Source: CAYSSM01 sp964433905
GTDB taxonomy: Bacteria > Patescibacteriota > UBA1384 > UBA12157 > JAENIV01
Direction: 5' to 3'
NCBI GenBank assembly: GCA_964433905.1
Contig: CAYSSM010000003.1
Location: 1 to 55,182, forward strand
Length of the DNA: 55,182 bases
Positions 23,750 through 33,337 of the stretch are shown piece after piece; the first letter of the stretch is position 1, and the number at the start of each line of letters is the position of its first letter. The notes beneath the pieces are model-generated. The model was not told where the DNA came from. It searched no databases and worked only from the letters and a program-made list of their open reading frames with translations. Both the position numbers and the translations under genes were made by a program.

Positions 23750-25384
23750 GATATCAATTATTTTTAATTGGATCTTTTTTTGGCCGTTCCACTCATCTTC
23801 ATCTAAAGTAAAAACAATATTATAATCGCCATTTTCAACTAAATTATTTGCCAGATATCCCATGTCAAAACCGAGTGCTTCAAAATTACCCACTTTAAAC
23901 TTGAGATGATTACTTTTTTTACCAATAATTCTAATGTTAGAAATTTTTATTTTATCTAAGATAAATACCGGCCGGGGATTTCCCAAACCAAATGGTTCAA
24001 ACTTTTTTATTTTGTTAATTAATGCAGTATTTATTTCTTTAATTTTTAATTTCGCATCAATATTAATTGAAAAAGTTAAGTCTTCGTCTTTTAATTTTGA
24101 GTCGGCCACTTCCAATAATTTGTCATAAAGACCTGATAGATGCTTATTTTCTAATGTTAATCCGGCAGCTTTTTTATGGCCGCCATATTTTGATAAATAT
24201 ATTTTGGCTTCATCTAAAGCGGCAATAAGATCGAACGCTTCAATTGAACGGGCAGAACCCCTAAGATTGCTACCCTGCTTTTCACAAACAATTACTGGCC
24301 GCGCAAATTCTTCCATTAGCCTGCCCGCCACCAAACCAACGATTCCCTGGGGCCAATTTTTTTCGGAAATGATAATAACTTTCTTTTTTTGCAGATTGGC
24401 CTCGCAGACTTTTTTTCTTGCCTCATTTAAAACACGTTCAAGTTCCGCTTGGCGCTGACGATTTATTTTATCCAAGATGTCAGCCAACTTATCAGCTTCT
24501 TTAGAATCGGTTGTAGTTAAAAGAAAGAAACTTTCATTAGCATGATCCATACGACCAGGGGCATTGATTCTCGGACCGATCTGGAAACCAACGGCATAGG
24601 TATTTATTTTTTCCGGAGTAATCATTGCTTTTTGATAAAGCGTTTTGAGCCCTATATGCTTTGTTTTTTTAAGAACGATTAAACCAAATTTGGTAAAAAT
24701 ACGATTTTCCGATATTAATGGAACGATATCACAGATAGTCGAGATAGCAACCAAATCCAAAGACCATTTTAGATAATTTTGACTTATTTTCGGAATATGT
24801 TTTGAAAGCGCTTGAAGAAGTTTAAAGACTACACCGGTAGCGGCCAGTTCCCTAAAAGGATATTTATCTCCGCCTTGTTTTGGATCAACGATAATACATC
24901 TTGGCAGTTTTTTAGAAACTTCGTGATGATCGAAAACGATTACCTCCATTCTCAGCTTCTGAGCATATTCAATTTCTTTGATATTCCTGACTCCTAAGTC
25001 GACTGTGATAATTAAATTTACTTTGTTTAATAAAAAATACTCTATCCCCTCGTTATTTAGGCCATATCCCTGCTTCCTTGAAGGAATATAAACGAAAGTT
25101 TTAATCCCCAAATATTTGAACAAATTAAACAATAAAGCCGTTCCCGGGATGCCATCAGCATCGTAGTCGCCAAAGAGCCCGATGATTTCGCGACCGGAAA
25201 TTGCCTGTAAAATACGTTTTACCGCTTCTTTCATCCCCTTCATTAAGAAAGGATTAAACAAATTTTTTTCAAAATCAGGATTTAAAAAAGAAGGCCAATC
25301 CTCCTTTTTAATTTTTCTATTAATCAACAGTTGCTCAATTAAATCATCTGATTTTTTAGGAAGTATTTTCCATCGCTTAATCAA
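23729..25384 (-). CDS. recJ: Single-stranded-DNA exonuclease RecJ
   Basis: A 551-residue DHH-family 5'-3' exonuclease. Catalytic motifs are DYDADG (about 72-77), DLGV, DHHE (about 154-157), a GPRINAPGRMDHA block, the DHHA1 motif GGHKKAAGLTLE and a C-terminal OB-like domain. RecJ resects single strands in recombination and mismatch repair. It is the last gene of the dcw operon, 11 nt after ftsQ. The final codons overlap the terminator of the convergent plus-strand gene. Confidence 0.95.
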   Translation of the reverse strand: MIKRWKILPKKSDDLIEQLLINRKIKKEDWPSFLNPDFEKNLFNPFLMKGMKEAVKRILQAISGREIIGLFGDYDADGIPGTALLFNLFKYLGIKTFVYIPSRKQGYGLNNEGIEYFLLNKVNLIITVDLGVRNIKEIEYAQKLRMEVIVFDHHEVSKKLPRCIIVDPKQGGDKYPFRELAATGVVFKLLQALSKHIPKISQNYLKWSLDLVAISTICDIVPLISENRIFTKFGLIVLKKTKHIGLKTLYQKAMITPEKINTYAVGFQIGPRINAPGRMDHANESFFLLTTTDSKEADKLADILDKINRQRQAELERVLNEARKKVCEANLQKKKVIIISEKNWPQGIVGLVAGRLMEEFARPVIVCEKQGSNLRGSARSIEAFDLIAALDEAKIYLSKYGGHKKAAGLTLENKHLSGLYDKLLEVADSKLKDEDLTFSINIDAKLKIKEINTALINKIKKFEPFGLGNPRPVFILDKIKISNIRIIGKKSNHLKFKVGNFEALGFDMGYLANNLVENGDYNIVFTLDEDEWNGQKKIQLKIIDIKNTPKA

Positions 25385-25395
25385 ATTAACTCCAT

Positions 25396-26151
25396 CTATT
25401 TGTAAAAAACTCGACCTTCAACACGGACATCGGCATATTGTTTAATTTCTTCTTTATGTTTTGCCAGTAATACGCTTAAAGCTTCTAGTTGATCTTCAAC
25501 TGGTCTGGTTGTATTAAATTTTATTCTCCAGCCCTGATCAACTAAAGATTCTACTTGATAAAATGTTTCATCTACTTCGAACCATCTGATATTAAAGCCG
25601 GTTTTTTGATTAAATTTGTTATTTAATTCCGAAATAAAACTAATAAAATTTTCCGATAGAACATTTTGTTTAATTTCAACCGGCAGGCTTTTATTATCTT
25701 GGACGATCGGTAAATTTCCCGATTCTTGAACTTCTTTAATTATTATTCCCGCTGAATTTATCAAATAAATTTTGTCTTGTGTCCGCCAGGCAATTTGCGG
25801 CTGAAATGTTTCAATTTTAATTCTCAAAGTGTCGGGAAAACCTCTCATAATTTTCACATCCTGAATTTCCGGGTATTTATTAATTATTTCATTTTTTAGA
25901 TCAGCAGTCTTCGCTAATAATATATTTTGCCCTTTAATATTATCGAGTTCATTATTAATTTGATGGCCCTCGACAGAAATATTTTTTATTTTAAAAAACG
26001 AAGAAAAAATTAATATATACCAAAGCCCAGCGGCAATGATAATGAATAATAGTAAAAAAAATACTATTTTAGGGATATTGGATTTTGAAGGCTCTGTTGC
26101 CGGATTAAATACTTTTGGCGACCTAAAAATGTCTCTATTTTTTAAAAACAC
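25396..26151 (-). CDS. ftsQ: Cell division protein FtsQ/DivIB
   Basis: A 251-residue bitopic protein: cytoplasmic head of about 27 residues, transmembrane helix (about 28-50), a POTRA domain beginning FFKIKNISVEGHQINNELDN and the FtsQ beta domain. FtsQ bridges early and late divisome proteins. Its position after murB is the classic dcw order. GGAGGG precedes the ATG. The sequence is divergent, as FtsQ usually is, but domain order and position are clear. Confidence 0.88.
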   Translation of the reverse strand: MFLKNRDIFRSPKVFNPATEPSKSNIPKIVFFLLLFIIIAAGLWYILIFSSFFKIKNISVEGHQINNELDNIKGQNILLAKTADLKNEIINKYPEIQDVKIMRGFPDTLRIKIETFQPQIAWRTQDKIYLINSAGIIIKEVQESGNLPIVQDNKSLPVEIKQNVLSENFISFISELNNKFNQKTGFNIRWFEVDETFYQVESLVDQGWRIKFNTTRPVEDQLEALSVLLAKHKEEIKQYADVRVEGRVFYK

Positions 26152-26166
26152 TTCCCTCCTGCCTTT

Positions 26167-27147
26167 TTACCACTGACCGATATATTCTATTTCTTCGTTC
26201 AAAACGATATTATATTTTTCACGAACTTTTTCTCTCATTTCTTCAATTAACATTCTTATTTCTGAAGCTTTAGCACTATTGGTGTTAATAACAAAATTCG
26301 CATGTTTATTAGAAACTTCAGCCGAACCAATTTTTAGTTTTTTTGCTCCGGCTTGATCCAACATATAACCAGCACGTCTTTCTATTGGCAATTCCGGCAT
26401 ACCTTTTGAGCCACGGCCAATGACATTTTCCAATTCTTTAGGAATAGGATTTTGAAAAACGCAACCAGCCGATGAACCAATTGGTTGGGACTTTACCCTA
26501 TTATCTTTTGATTTATTTATTCTTCTCATAATTTCCTCTTTTTGATTTTGAGAAAGTTGCATTTTACAAGAAAGAATCACCGGTTTAAAACGGTTTTTCA
26601 TTTTTTTTAACTTACTTGTCCGATAGCCAAACTCCATCCACGAACTGTTATATTGAACTATTTTTGGCACGCCATCTTTAGGGTCAATAATTAACATCGT
26701 AATATTTTTTATATAATCACCTACGCTTTGACCGTAAGCGCCAGCATTGCCGTAGACAGAGCCGCCGATAGTTCCAGGAATGCCATATAAAAATTCTATT
26801 CCTGATAAATCATTAGCAACACATGCCATGATTAATTTCGAAAGATAAACACCGGAATCAACAATGACCTGACTTTTTTCCCGCATAATGGCTATATTTG
26901 ATGTTGAATTTTTAATCACAAGACCGGGAAATCCGTAATCAGAAAATAAAATATTCGATCCCCCGCCCAAAATAAAATAAGGCAAATTAATTTCTACCGC
27001 CTTGCGGACAGCTTTTACTAAGTCGTCAACCGAAGACGCTTCAAAAAAATAATCGGCTACTCCGCCCACACGAAGGCTGGTAAAATCACGCATTACTACA
27101 TGTTCTCTGACATTGTCCAATAAATCGGTAATTTTTCGCTTAGTCAT
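26167..27147 (-). CDS. murB: UDP-N-acetylenolpyruvoylglucosamine reductase MurB
   Basis: A 326-residue FAD enzyme that reduces UDP-GlcNAc-enolpyruvate to UDP-MurNAc using NADPH. It shows the FAD-binding GGGSNILFSDYGF, GIPGTIGGSVYGNAGAYG, the catalytic serine region SSAGCVFQNP and SNKHANFVIN. The length and lack of extra loops fit type II MurB. The frame continues upstream, but the ATG at 27147 overlaps the murC stop (ATGACTAA), which is the expected coupled start. Confidence 0.95.
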   Translation of the reverse strand: MTKRKITDLLDNVREHVVMRDFTSLRVGGVADYFFEASSVDDLVKAVRKAVEINLPYFILGGGSNILFSDYGFPGLVIKNSTSNIAIMREKSQVIVDSGVYLSKLIMACVANDLSGIEFLYGIPGTIGGSVYGNAGAYGQSVGDYIKNITMLIIDPKDGVPKIVQYNSSWMEFGYRTSKLKKMKNRFKPVILSCKMQLSQNQKEEIMRRINKSKDNRVKSQPIGSSAGCVFQNPIPKELENVIGRGSKGMPELPIERRAGYMLDQAGAKKLKIGSAEVSNKHANFVINTNSAKASEIRMLIEEMREKVREKYNIVLNEEIEYIGQW

Positions 27148-28546
27148 TTTTGAGCCTTGCAAGTATTTTATCAGCAATTTTGTAAATATCTCCGGCTCCC
27201 ATGGTAACAACAACTGTTTCCGTTGAAGCCGAATCGATAATTTCCTCAATAATTTTATCCCAGTCATGAATATACCGAACCGAACGATGATTGACTTTAA
27301 TGGCATCAGCGAGATCTTGTCCAGTGATAATTTGTTCTTGCTCGCGCGATGAGCCGTAAATATCAGTGATAAAAACTTTGTCAGCATTTTTAAAACTTAA
27401 AGCAAAATCTTTAAGCAATTCTTTTGTTCTTGAATAAGTATGAGCCTGAAAGATACACCATATTTTTGACTTTGGAAATTTCTTTCTTAGAGCCTCCAAT
27501 GTTAAACTAACAGCTCGAGGATGATGTGCATAATCGTCAATAATCGTGATATTACCTTCGTGACCAATTTTTTCAAAACGCCGTTTGACCCCGGAAAATA
27601 AAAACAGATGTTTTTTAATTAATTTTTCATCTAAGCCAAGTTTTAAACAAGTAATAATTGTGGCAGTGGCATTAAGGACATTGCCAACGCCCGGTACGAG
27701 CATTTTAAATGGCCCAATTTTATCTTCCTTATTTAGTAGAAAAAAAGATGTTTCATTCTCATCTTCGACAAATTCGGTAATTTTCCATTTCGGAGTTCCT
27801 TCGAAACCGTAAGTTTCAAAATTTCGATCTGCAAGATTTCTCTCAATCTTTTTAGCTTTTTGGTAATCAGTGCAAAGGACAATAAAACCTTTTCTGGGAA
27901 TTTTACATGCAAATTTATAAAAAGTATTATAAACATCTTCTTCCATCTTAAACATATCAGGATGGTCCATCTCGATACTTGTGATAATTTCTATTTGAGG
28001 ATTTAAATCTAAAAATTTGCTTATTGAATCTTCCGAACTTTTCTTATATTCATCGGCTTCAACGACAAAATATTCTCCTTTTCCATAATGGGCATTGCTG
28101 CCAAGCGATTGGATATTGCCTGCGCCGATAAGAAAACTGGGATCGAGATTAGCTTTGGTTAGAACATAAGCGATCATGGCAGCCGTAGTAGTTTTCCCAT
28201 GAATGCCTGCCACTGCGATGAGTTGATGCTCCCGGCTAAAGATAGCTAATGTTTCTGAATAGGTTTTAATTTCGAGATGTTTTTTCTTTGCTTCTTTTAC
28301 CTCAACATTATCTTTGTCAAAAGCGGCTGAGACCACCACAAGATCGGGCTTATTCTGAAGATTATTCGGATTAAATTCATTAACAACAATACCCGCTTTA
28401 GAAAGGATGTCGTCGGTAACAAAGGATTCTAAAACATCGGAACCGCTAACTTCATAACCAATTTCTTTAGCTATTTTTGCTAAAGCCGACATTCCCACAC
28501 CCTTAACGCCAATAAAATGAATTTTTTTGATAATATTATTTTGCAT
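27140..28546 (-). CDS. murC: UDP-N-acetylmuramate--L-alanine ligase MurC
   Basis: A 468-residue Mur ligase that adds L-Ala to UDP-MurNAc. It has the N-terminal Rossmann motif GVKGVGMSALAK (about 13-24), the ATP motif GIHGKTTTAAM (about 113-123), the central DEYKKSSEDSISKFL and the C-terminal IIDDYAHHPRAV. It is between the PMT-like gene (45 nt gap) and murB (8-nt overlap) in the dcw operon. Confidence 0.96.
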   Translation of the reverse strand: MQNNIIKKIHFIGVKGVGMSALAKIAKEIGYEVSGSDVLESFVTDDILSKAGIVVNEFNPNNLQNKPDLVVVSAAFDKDNVEVKEAKKKHLEIKTYSETLAIFSREHQLIAVAGIHGKTTTAAMIAYVLTKANLDPSFLIGAGNIQSLGSNAHYGKGEYFVVEADEYKKSSEDSISKFLDLNPQIEIITSIEMDHPDMFKMEEDVYNTFYKFACKIPRKGFIVLCTDYQKAKKIERNLADRNFETYGFEGTPKWKITEFVEDENETSFFLLNKEDKIGPFKMLVPGVGNVLNATATIITCLKLGLDEKLIKKHLFLFSGVKRRFEKIGHEGNITIIDDYAHHPRAVSLTLEALRKKFPKSKIWCIFQAHTYSRTKELLKDFALSFKNADKVFITDIYGSSREQEQIITGQDLADAIKVNHRSVRYIHDWDKIIEEIIDSASTETVVVTMGAGDIYKIADKILARLKND

Positions 28547-28591
28547 ATTTTTTTATTTCGATTTCGTTAGTATTCTAACTCATATTAGATA

Positions 28592-29812
28592 TTAAATCCA
28601 GCCTTTAAGCCAAATTCGATGATAAAATAATGCCGGTTCGATGGGAATTGCCAACCAAATTGGTAAAAAATAGATAAACAAAGCTAATAGAATTACAAAA
28701 TAAAGATAAACAAATAATTTTCCTTTTTTTGCTCGCCAAAGTTCCGCCAGCCAAAGCGAGATTCCTATCGATAAAAACATGAATGACGGCATTGCATGAT
28801 AAAAAAATAAAACTCTTTTAAAAAAAGCCCAAGGAATTAAAAAAATCAAAAAGGCAGCCAAAATAATAACATTACTTTTTTTCTTTTTGTAAATCCCCCA
28901 AATTAATAATGGGATAACAATAATTGACGACCACCAAGCCAAAGGATTGCCGATGCCGTCAATGCCGACATATTTGCCATTTACATCTTTAAAATAGAGC
29001 CAGATAGGCCTTAAAAGCAGAAACCAGCTCCACCATCTGGAACCGTAGGGATGACCTTCGGTTAAATAAAGATTGTATTTAAAACTTTGAATGTGCCATT
29101 CAATAACTTGATTAAAAAATGATTTATTTATGCCAAAATTAAATATAAAAAAAGAAAGATACACAATAACCGGCAAGAAAATTAAAAATAATAGATAGTG
29201 CAAAAAATATTTTTTAAATGGGATCTTTTTTACAATTCCAATAACGATAAAAGTTAAAAAAACCATTGCGGCGATATATTTTATCGAAGCCGCCATTCCT
29301 AGAAAAAGTCCGGCTAAAATTAGAAATAATATTTTTTGAGAGTTAGCAAATTTTAAAAAACAATAAAAAGAAAATAGAATAAAGAAAATCATAAAAATAT
29401 CAATTAATCCTGCTCGAGAATAAACTAAAAACATGCCGTCTAAAGAAATTATTATGGCCGTAAAAATACCGACAATTTTGCCAGCTAATTCTTTTCCGGT
29501 GAAATAGCCCAAAACGATTAAACCGGTACCGAAAATTGCCGGCATTATTCGCCAGCTAAATTCACTACCGTTAAATATTTTGATACCAATGGCTAAGATT
29601 AATTTTCCCAGCGGCGGATGAATATCGAAAAACGGTGTATTTGATAAATAATTTTTTGCAAAAGTAATAAAATAAACTTCATCAAAAATTTGTTCTTTGA
29701 CTGCACCCAAATGCCAAAGCCTAATCGATAGACTTAGGACGACGATTAAACTGATAATGATCCATGGACGATCAAAAACATATTGAAATTTTTTTTTCAA
29801 AATAGTTAGCAT
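28592..29812 (-). CDS. Protein O-mannosyltransferase (PMT, GT39) family
   Basis: A 406-residue polytopic GT-C glycosyltransferase. The first loop has the PMT signature FDEVYFITFAKNYL with the acidic pair, then FFDIHPPLGKLI (about 60-71). A later loop has GHPYGSRWWSW, also typical of PMT enzymes. Bacterial PMTs transfer mannose from a polyprenyl-phosphate carrier to exported proteins. A soluble MIR domain is absent. Its ATG overlaps the murG stop (ATGCTAA), so it is part of the wall operon. Substrate and sugar donor are not visible here. Confidence 0.85.
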   Translation of the reverse strand: MLTILKKKFQYVFDRPWIIISLIVVLSLSIRLWHLGAVKEQIFDEVYFITFAKNYLSNTPFFDIHPPLGKLILAIGIKIFNGSEFSWRIMPAIFGTGLIVLGYFTGKELAGKIVGIFTAIIISLDGMFLVYSRAGLIDIFMIFFILFSFYCFLKFANSQKILFLILAGLFLGMAASIKYIAAMVFLTFIVIGIVKKIPFKKYFLHYLLFLIFLPVIVYLSFFIFNFGINKSFFNQVIEWHIQSFKYNLYLTEGHPYGSRWWSWFLLLRPIWLYFKDVNGKYVGIDGIGNPLAWWSSIIVIPLLIWGIYKKKKSNVIILAAFLIFLIPWAFFKRVLFFYHAMPSFMFLSIGISLWLAELWRAKKGKLFVYLYFVILLALFIYFLPIWLAIPIEPALFYHRIWLKGWI

Positions 29813-30858
29813 TTTGCTGCCTCAAAAATTGCATCGATAATTTCTTCGGTCGCATTTGGCTGATAGAGTGCGTGCGCATGATGGCCAAGAAGTTTTCTTA
29901 ATTTTTCGTCATCCATTAGATCATCAATAATATTTTTCAGTGAACTGGAAGTTAAATTATTTTCCGACAGAACAACGGCAGCATTAATTTTTTGAAATAT
30001 TTTAGCATTTTCTTTTTGGTGATCACTGGCCGCACTTTCTAACGGAACAATAATTGATGGCTTGCTAGCGGCAGCAAGCTCAATTAAAGTACTGGCGCCA
30101 GCACGCGAAACTACTAAATCAGCGTCCCGAAGTAATTTCGCTATATTATCAGTAAAAGAAATTAAATGATAATTTTCGTAATTGAACTTTGATAACTTTT
30201 TAAAATCGCGCTCGCCACAAATATGCCAAACATCATATTTATTGATTAATTCCGGTAATATTTCCGATATCAATCCGTTTATTTTTGATGATCCCTGCGA
30301 GCCACCGGTAATTAGTAATTTCGGTTTTGAGTTTTCGATGGGCGTCTGTAAAAACTCTTTATTAATAGGAATGCCAGAATAAATTAATTTATCAAGCGGA
30401 ATATTCTGTTGATAATATTGAATAGGAAAACCTAAGCAAATCTTACGAGCATATTTTGAAGCCATAAGATTTGCTTTACCAACAACGACATCCGATTCAT
30501 GAATTACTAAAGGTATTTTTAAAATTTTTACCCAAAAAAGGATGGGAAAAGTAACATAGCCGCCTTTTGCAAAAACGACATTGGGCTTAAAAGAAATAAT
30601 AATAAAAAACGATTGGATAATCCCAAAAAAGATTTTAATCAAATCCCAAAAATTTGAAAATGAAAAATACGGCCGCCATTTCCCTACAATAATTGGTCTA
30701 AAAGGAATTGGATATTTTTTGACTAACTGCCGTTCAATCCCTTGACGAGAACCAATATATAAAAATTTAACTCTTTTATTTTTCGAAAGACTTTGCAAAA
30801 CATGTATTATTGGCCACACATGACCGGCTGTACCACCTCCGGTTGCTAATATTTTCAT
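29806..30858 (-). CDS. murG: Undecaprenyldiphospho-muramoylpentapeptide GlcNAc transferase MurG
   Basis: A 350-residue GT28 enzyme that makes lipid II from lipid I at the inner face of the membrane. Motifs: GGGTAGHVWPIIHVL (7-21), the GGSQGSSKINGLI loop, and the UDP-GlcNAc site SRAGASTLIELAAASKPSII with DHQKENA. It sits between ftsW (10 nt gap) and the PMT-like gene (overlap). Confidence 0.96.
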   Translation of the reverse strand: MKILATGGGTAGHVWPIIHVLQSLSKNKRVKFLYIGSRQGIERQLVKKYPIPFRPIIVGKWRPYFSFSNFWDLIKIFFGIIQSFFIIISFKPNVVFAKGGYVTFPILFWVKILKIPLVIHESDVVVGKANLMASKYARKICLGFPIQYYQQNIPLDKLIYSGIPINKEFLQTPIENSKPKLLITGGSQGSSKINGLISEILPELINKYDVWHICGERDFKKLSKFNYENYHLISFTDNIAKLLRDADLVVSRAGASTLIELAAASKPSIIVPLESAASDHQKENAKIFQKINAAVVLSENNLTSSSLKNIIDDLMDDEKLRKLLGHHAHALYQPNATEEIIDAIFEAAKC

Positions 30859-30868
30859 AATTACCTCT

Positions 30869-31969
30869 TTATTTAGAATATTTTGAAATGTTTAAAAGGA
30901 TACCGACTGCCAGCAGCGAGAAAATAAGCGACGAACCGCCAAATGAAATAAACGGTAAAGGAATTCCTGTAAGTGGCACTAAGTTAAGCATCGCGGCAAT
31001 GTTGATAAAAGCTTGGATTAAAAACCATGTTGTAATCCCAGCCGCCAAATTACGAGAAAAAGCGTCTGGCGCAAGTTTTGCTATTTTGTAACCGCGGATT
31101 CCTAAAAAAACAAAAGCCGCTATAACAATTGATGACCTAATAAAACCGAGTTCTTCGGCAATTATTGCGAAAATTGAATCGGTGTGCGCTTGAGGCAAGT
31201 ATAGATATTTTTGTTTGCTTTGGCCAAAGCCTAGTCCCCACATCCCTCCGGAACCAACAGCAATTAACGCTTGATTAATATGATAAGCCGCGCCAAGTGT
31301 TTGTTCGCGTGGATTTAAAAAAACCAGCAAGCGCTGAAAACGGTAAGAAGCGGTTTTAATGAGAATCCCAATAATTGCCGCGGCAATTATTCCACCTAAA
31401 GCCAAGTGGGAAAGCCGCGCGCCGGCAATAAAAAAAGTGATAACGGCAGTAAATAAAATTACTGATAGCGTGCCAAGATCTGGCTGATTCATAATTAAAA
31501 AACCTAAGGTAACCATCAGCACTAAAAATGGAACAAAGCCAAGGGAAAAATTTTTTATCGAATCGCCTTTTTTTTCAAGCCACGAAGCAAGGTAAATAAT
31601 AAAAGTCAGCTTAATAAGCTCTGATGGTTGAAAAAGAATTGGGCCAATACCGATCCAACGATGAGCGCCACCGAATTCCTTGCCAATGCCGGGAATAAAA
31701 ACGGCAATCAGTAGTAGCAAAGTGGCCAAAAACAGAATTAATGAATTTTTGCGCCAGATGCGATAATCGACAAAATATGCTCCTATCATTAAGATTAAAC
31801 CTATAATTAAGGAGATTATTTGATGAGTAACATAATAATAATTATTGCCGAAATGCTCTTGAGACATGACAATTGAGGCAGAAGAAATCATTACAATGCC
31901 AAAAAAACATAGTAAAACAACTATTAAAGCTAATAAATAATCTGGTTTTTCTTTTTTGGAAAATCTCAT
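30869..31969 (-). CDS. ftsW: Lipid II polymerase FtsW (SEDS family)
   Basis: A 366-residue SEDS protein with about ten transmembrane helices. Conserved blocks include GGAHRWIGIGPILFQPSELIK, the QPDLGT loop, the GSGGMWGLGFGQSKQKYLYLP loop and GIPLPFISFGGSSL near the C-terminus. It polymerises glycan strands with FtsI at the septum. Its ATG overlaps the murD stop by 4 nt. Confidence 0.96.
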   Translation of the reverse strand: MRFSKKEKPDYLLALIVVLLCFFGIVMISSASIVMSQEHFGNNYYYVTHQIISLIIGLILMIGAYFVDYRIWRKNSLILFLATLLLLIAVFIPGIGKEFGGAHRWIGIGPILFQPSELIKLTFIIYLASWLEKKGDSIKNFSLGFVPFLVLMVTLGFLIMNQPDLGTLSVILFTAVITFFIAGARLSHLALGGIIAAAIIGILIKTASYRFQRLLVFLNPREQTLGAAYHINQALIAVGSGGMWGLGFGQSKQKYLYLPQAHTDSIFAIIAEELGFIRSSIVIAAFVFLGIRGYKIAKLAPDAFSRNLAAGITTWFLIQAFINIAAMLNLVPLTGIPLPFISFGGSSLIFSLLAVGILLNISKYSK

Positions 31970-33336
31970 AAATTTTTGACACTCTGCTTAAAAAGCAATC
32001 CTCGTTGTTTATAATTTTCGTAGCGATCAAATGAAGCTGACGCCGGCGACAGAAGAACAATATCGCCTGTGTTGGCTTTTTTAAATGCCATGTCGATTGC
32101 CGCCGTCATTTCTTGGATATCATCAAAAATTTCGATATTTTGGCTATTAATTTTACTGATAATTTTTTGGCCCGTTAGACCGATATTTATTATCGTTTTA
32201 ACCGAACTTCTTGAAATTATCTCAGCCAATTGATCGTAATCGGCATTTTTTTCTGAACCGCCAATTAATAAAATTATTGGCTCTTTAAAAGATTTTATGG
32301 CTGCAATTGTTGTATCCGGATTGGTTGAAAATGAATCATTATAATATTTAACTCCATTTATTTCTTTAACGAATTCAAGCCGGTGCTCTAATCCTTTAAA
32401 TTCTTCTACAGTTTCCTTAATGGCTTCTATTTTTGCGCCCGCAAGATGACTTGCTGTGACAGCCGCCGTAATATTTTCTAAATTATGTTCGCCTTTTAGT
32501 TGTAAATTGTCTTTAGAAGTAACATTATAGTCTTCATTATCGCGTAGAATAATTTCGCCGTCAAAGTCAACAAATGCACCTTGATCAATAGATTTTCTTC
32601 TTGAAAACCAATAAACTTGCGCCATTGTCGAAGATGCAAACTCTATGCTAGTAAGGTAGTCGGCATTAATTACAGCAAAATCTTTTTTTGTTTGAAATTT
32701 TACTAAATTGAGTTTTGCTTCGATATACTCTTTCTCGTCTTTATGATAATCAAGATGATCAATCTTAATATCTAAAATTACGGCAATATAGGGAGATTTA
32801 TCCAAATCCTGAATTTGAAAACTTGATAGTTCCAAGATAACCCAATCAGTTGGGTTAAGTTTATTTAAAAAGTTAATCGGTGGATTGCCAATATTACCAC
32901 CGATATAAATTTTTGAATTAGCCTTGGATTTTTTCTTTAATATTTCATATATTAAAGTTGCCGTCGTGCCTTTGCCTTTAGTACCCGTAACTCCAATAAT
33001 AGGGCAAGGACAGAGCTCAAAGAAATGCTTTGTTTGTGAAGAAATCTGCACGCCGGCTTTCTTTGCATCTTGAATTTTTTGATTAAAGTAGGGGAGCCCG
33101 GGCGTGCGAAAAATAATGTCGTAATCATTTAAATTTTTCAAGTAATCAGATCCTAACTTAAACTTTACCGGTAAGTTGGCAATTTCTCGATAGTAGTTTT
33201 CTACCTCATCTTTATTCTTTTGATCACGAACGGTAATCTGGGATCCACAATTGGCTAGAAACTTTACCAAGGCAGTATTTTCTTCCCCAAGGCCTAATAT
33301 TGCGATTTTTTTGTTTAGAAATTTTTCAATTTTCAT
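31966..33336 (-). CDS. murD: UDP-N-acetylmuramoylalanine--D-glutamate ligase MurD
   Basis: A 456-residue Mur ligase that adds D-Glu. Motifs: KIAILGLGEENTALVKFL at the N-terminus, the ATP loop GVTGTKGKGTTATLI (a GTKGKGTT variant of GTNGKTT), KIDHLDYHKDEKEYI, and YYNDSFSTNPDTTIAAI. The frame is open further upstream, but the ATG at 33336 one base after the pgeF stop fits both the alignment and the operon spacing. Confidence 0.95.
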   Translation of the reverse strand: MKIEKFLNKKIAILGLGEENTALVKFLANCGSQITVRDQKNKDEVENYYREIANLPVKFKLGSDYLKNLNDYDIIFRTPGLPYFNQKIQDAKKAGVQISSQTKHFFELCPCPIIGVTGTKGKGTTATLIYEILKKKSKANSKIYIGGNIGNPPINFLNKLNPTDWVILELSSFQIQDLDKSPYIAVILDIKIDHLDYHKDEKEYIEAKLNLVKFQTKKDFAVINADYLTSIEFASSTMAQVYWFSRRKSIDQGAFVDFDGEIILRDNEDYNVTSKDNLQLKGEHNLENITAAVTASHLAGAKIEAIKETVEEFKGLEHRLEFVKEINGVKYYNDSFSTNPDTTIAAIKSFKEPIILLIGGSEKNADYDQLAEIISRSSVKTIINIGLTGQKIISKINSQNIEIFDDIQEMTAAIDMAFKKANTGDIVLLSPASASFDRYENYKQRGLLFKQSVKNL

Positions 33337-33337
33337 C

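Noticed and set aside
26167..27387. Longer MurB starting at 27387
   Set aside because: The extra 80 residues are an out-of-frame reading of the murC 3' end with no MurB similarity. The ATG overlapping the murC stop fits the family length.
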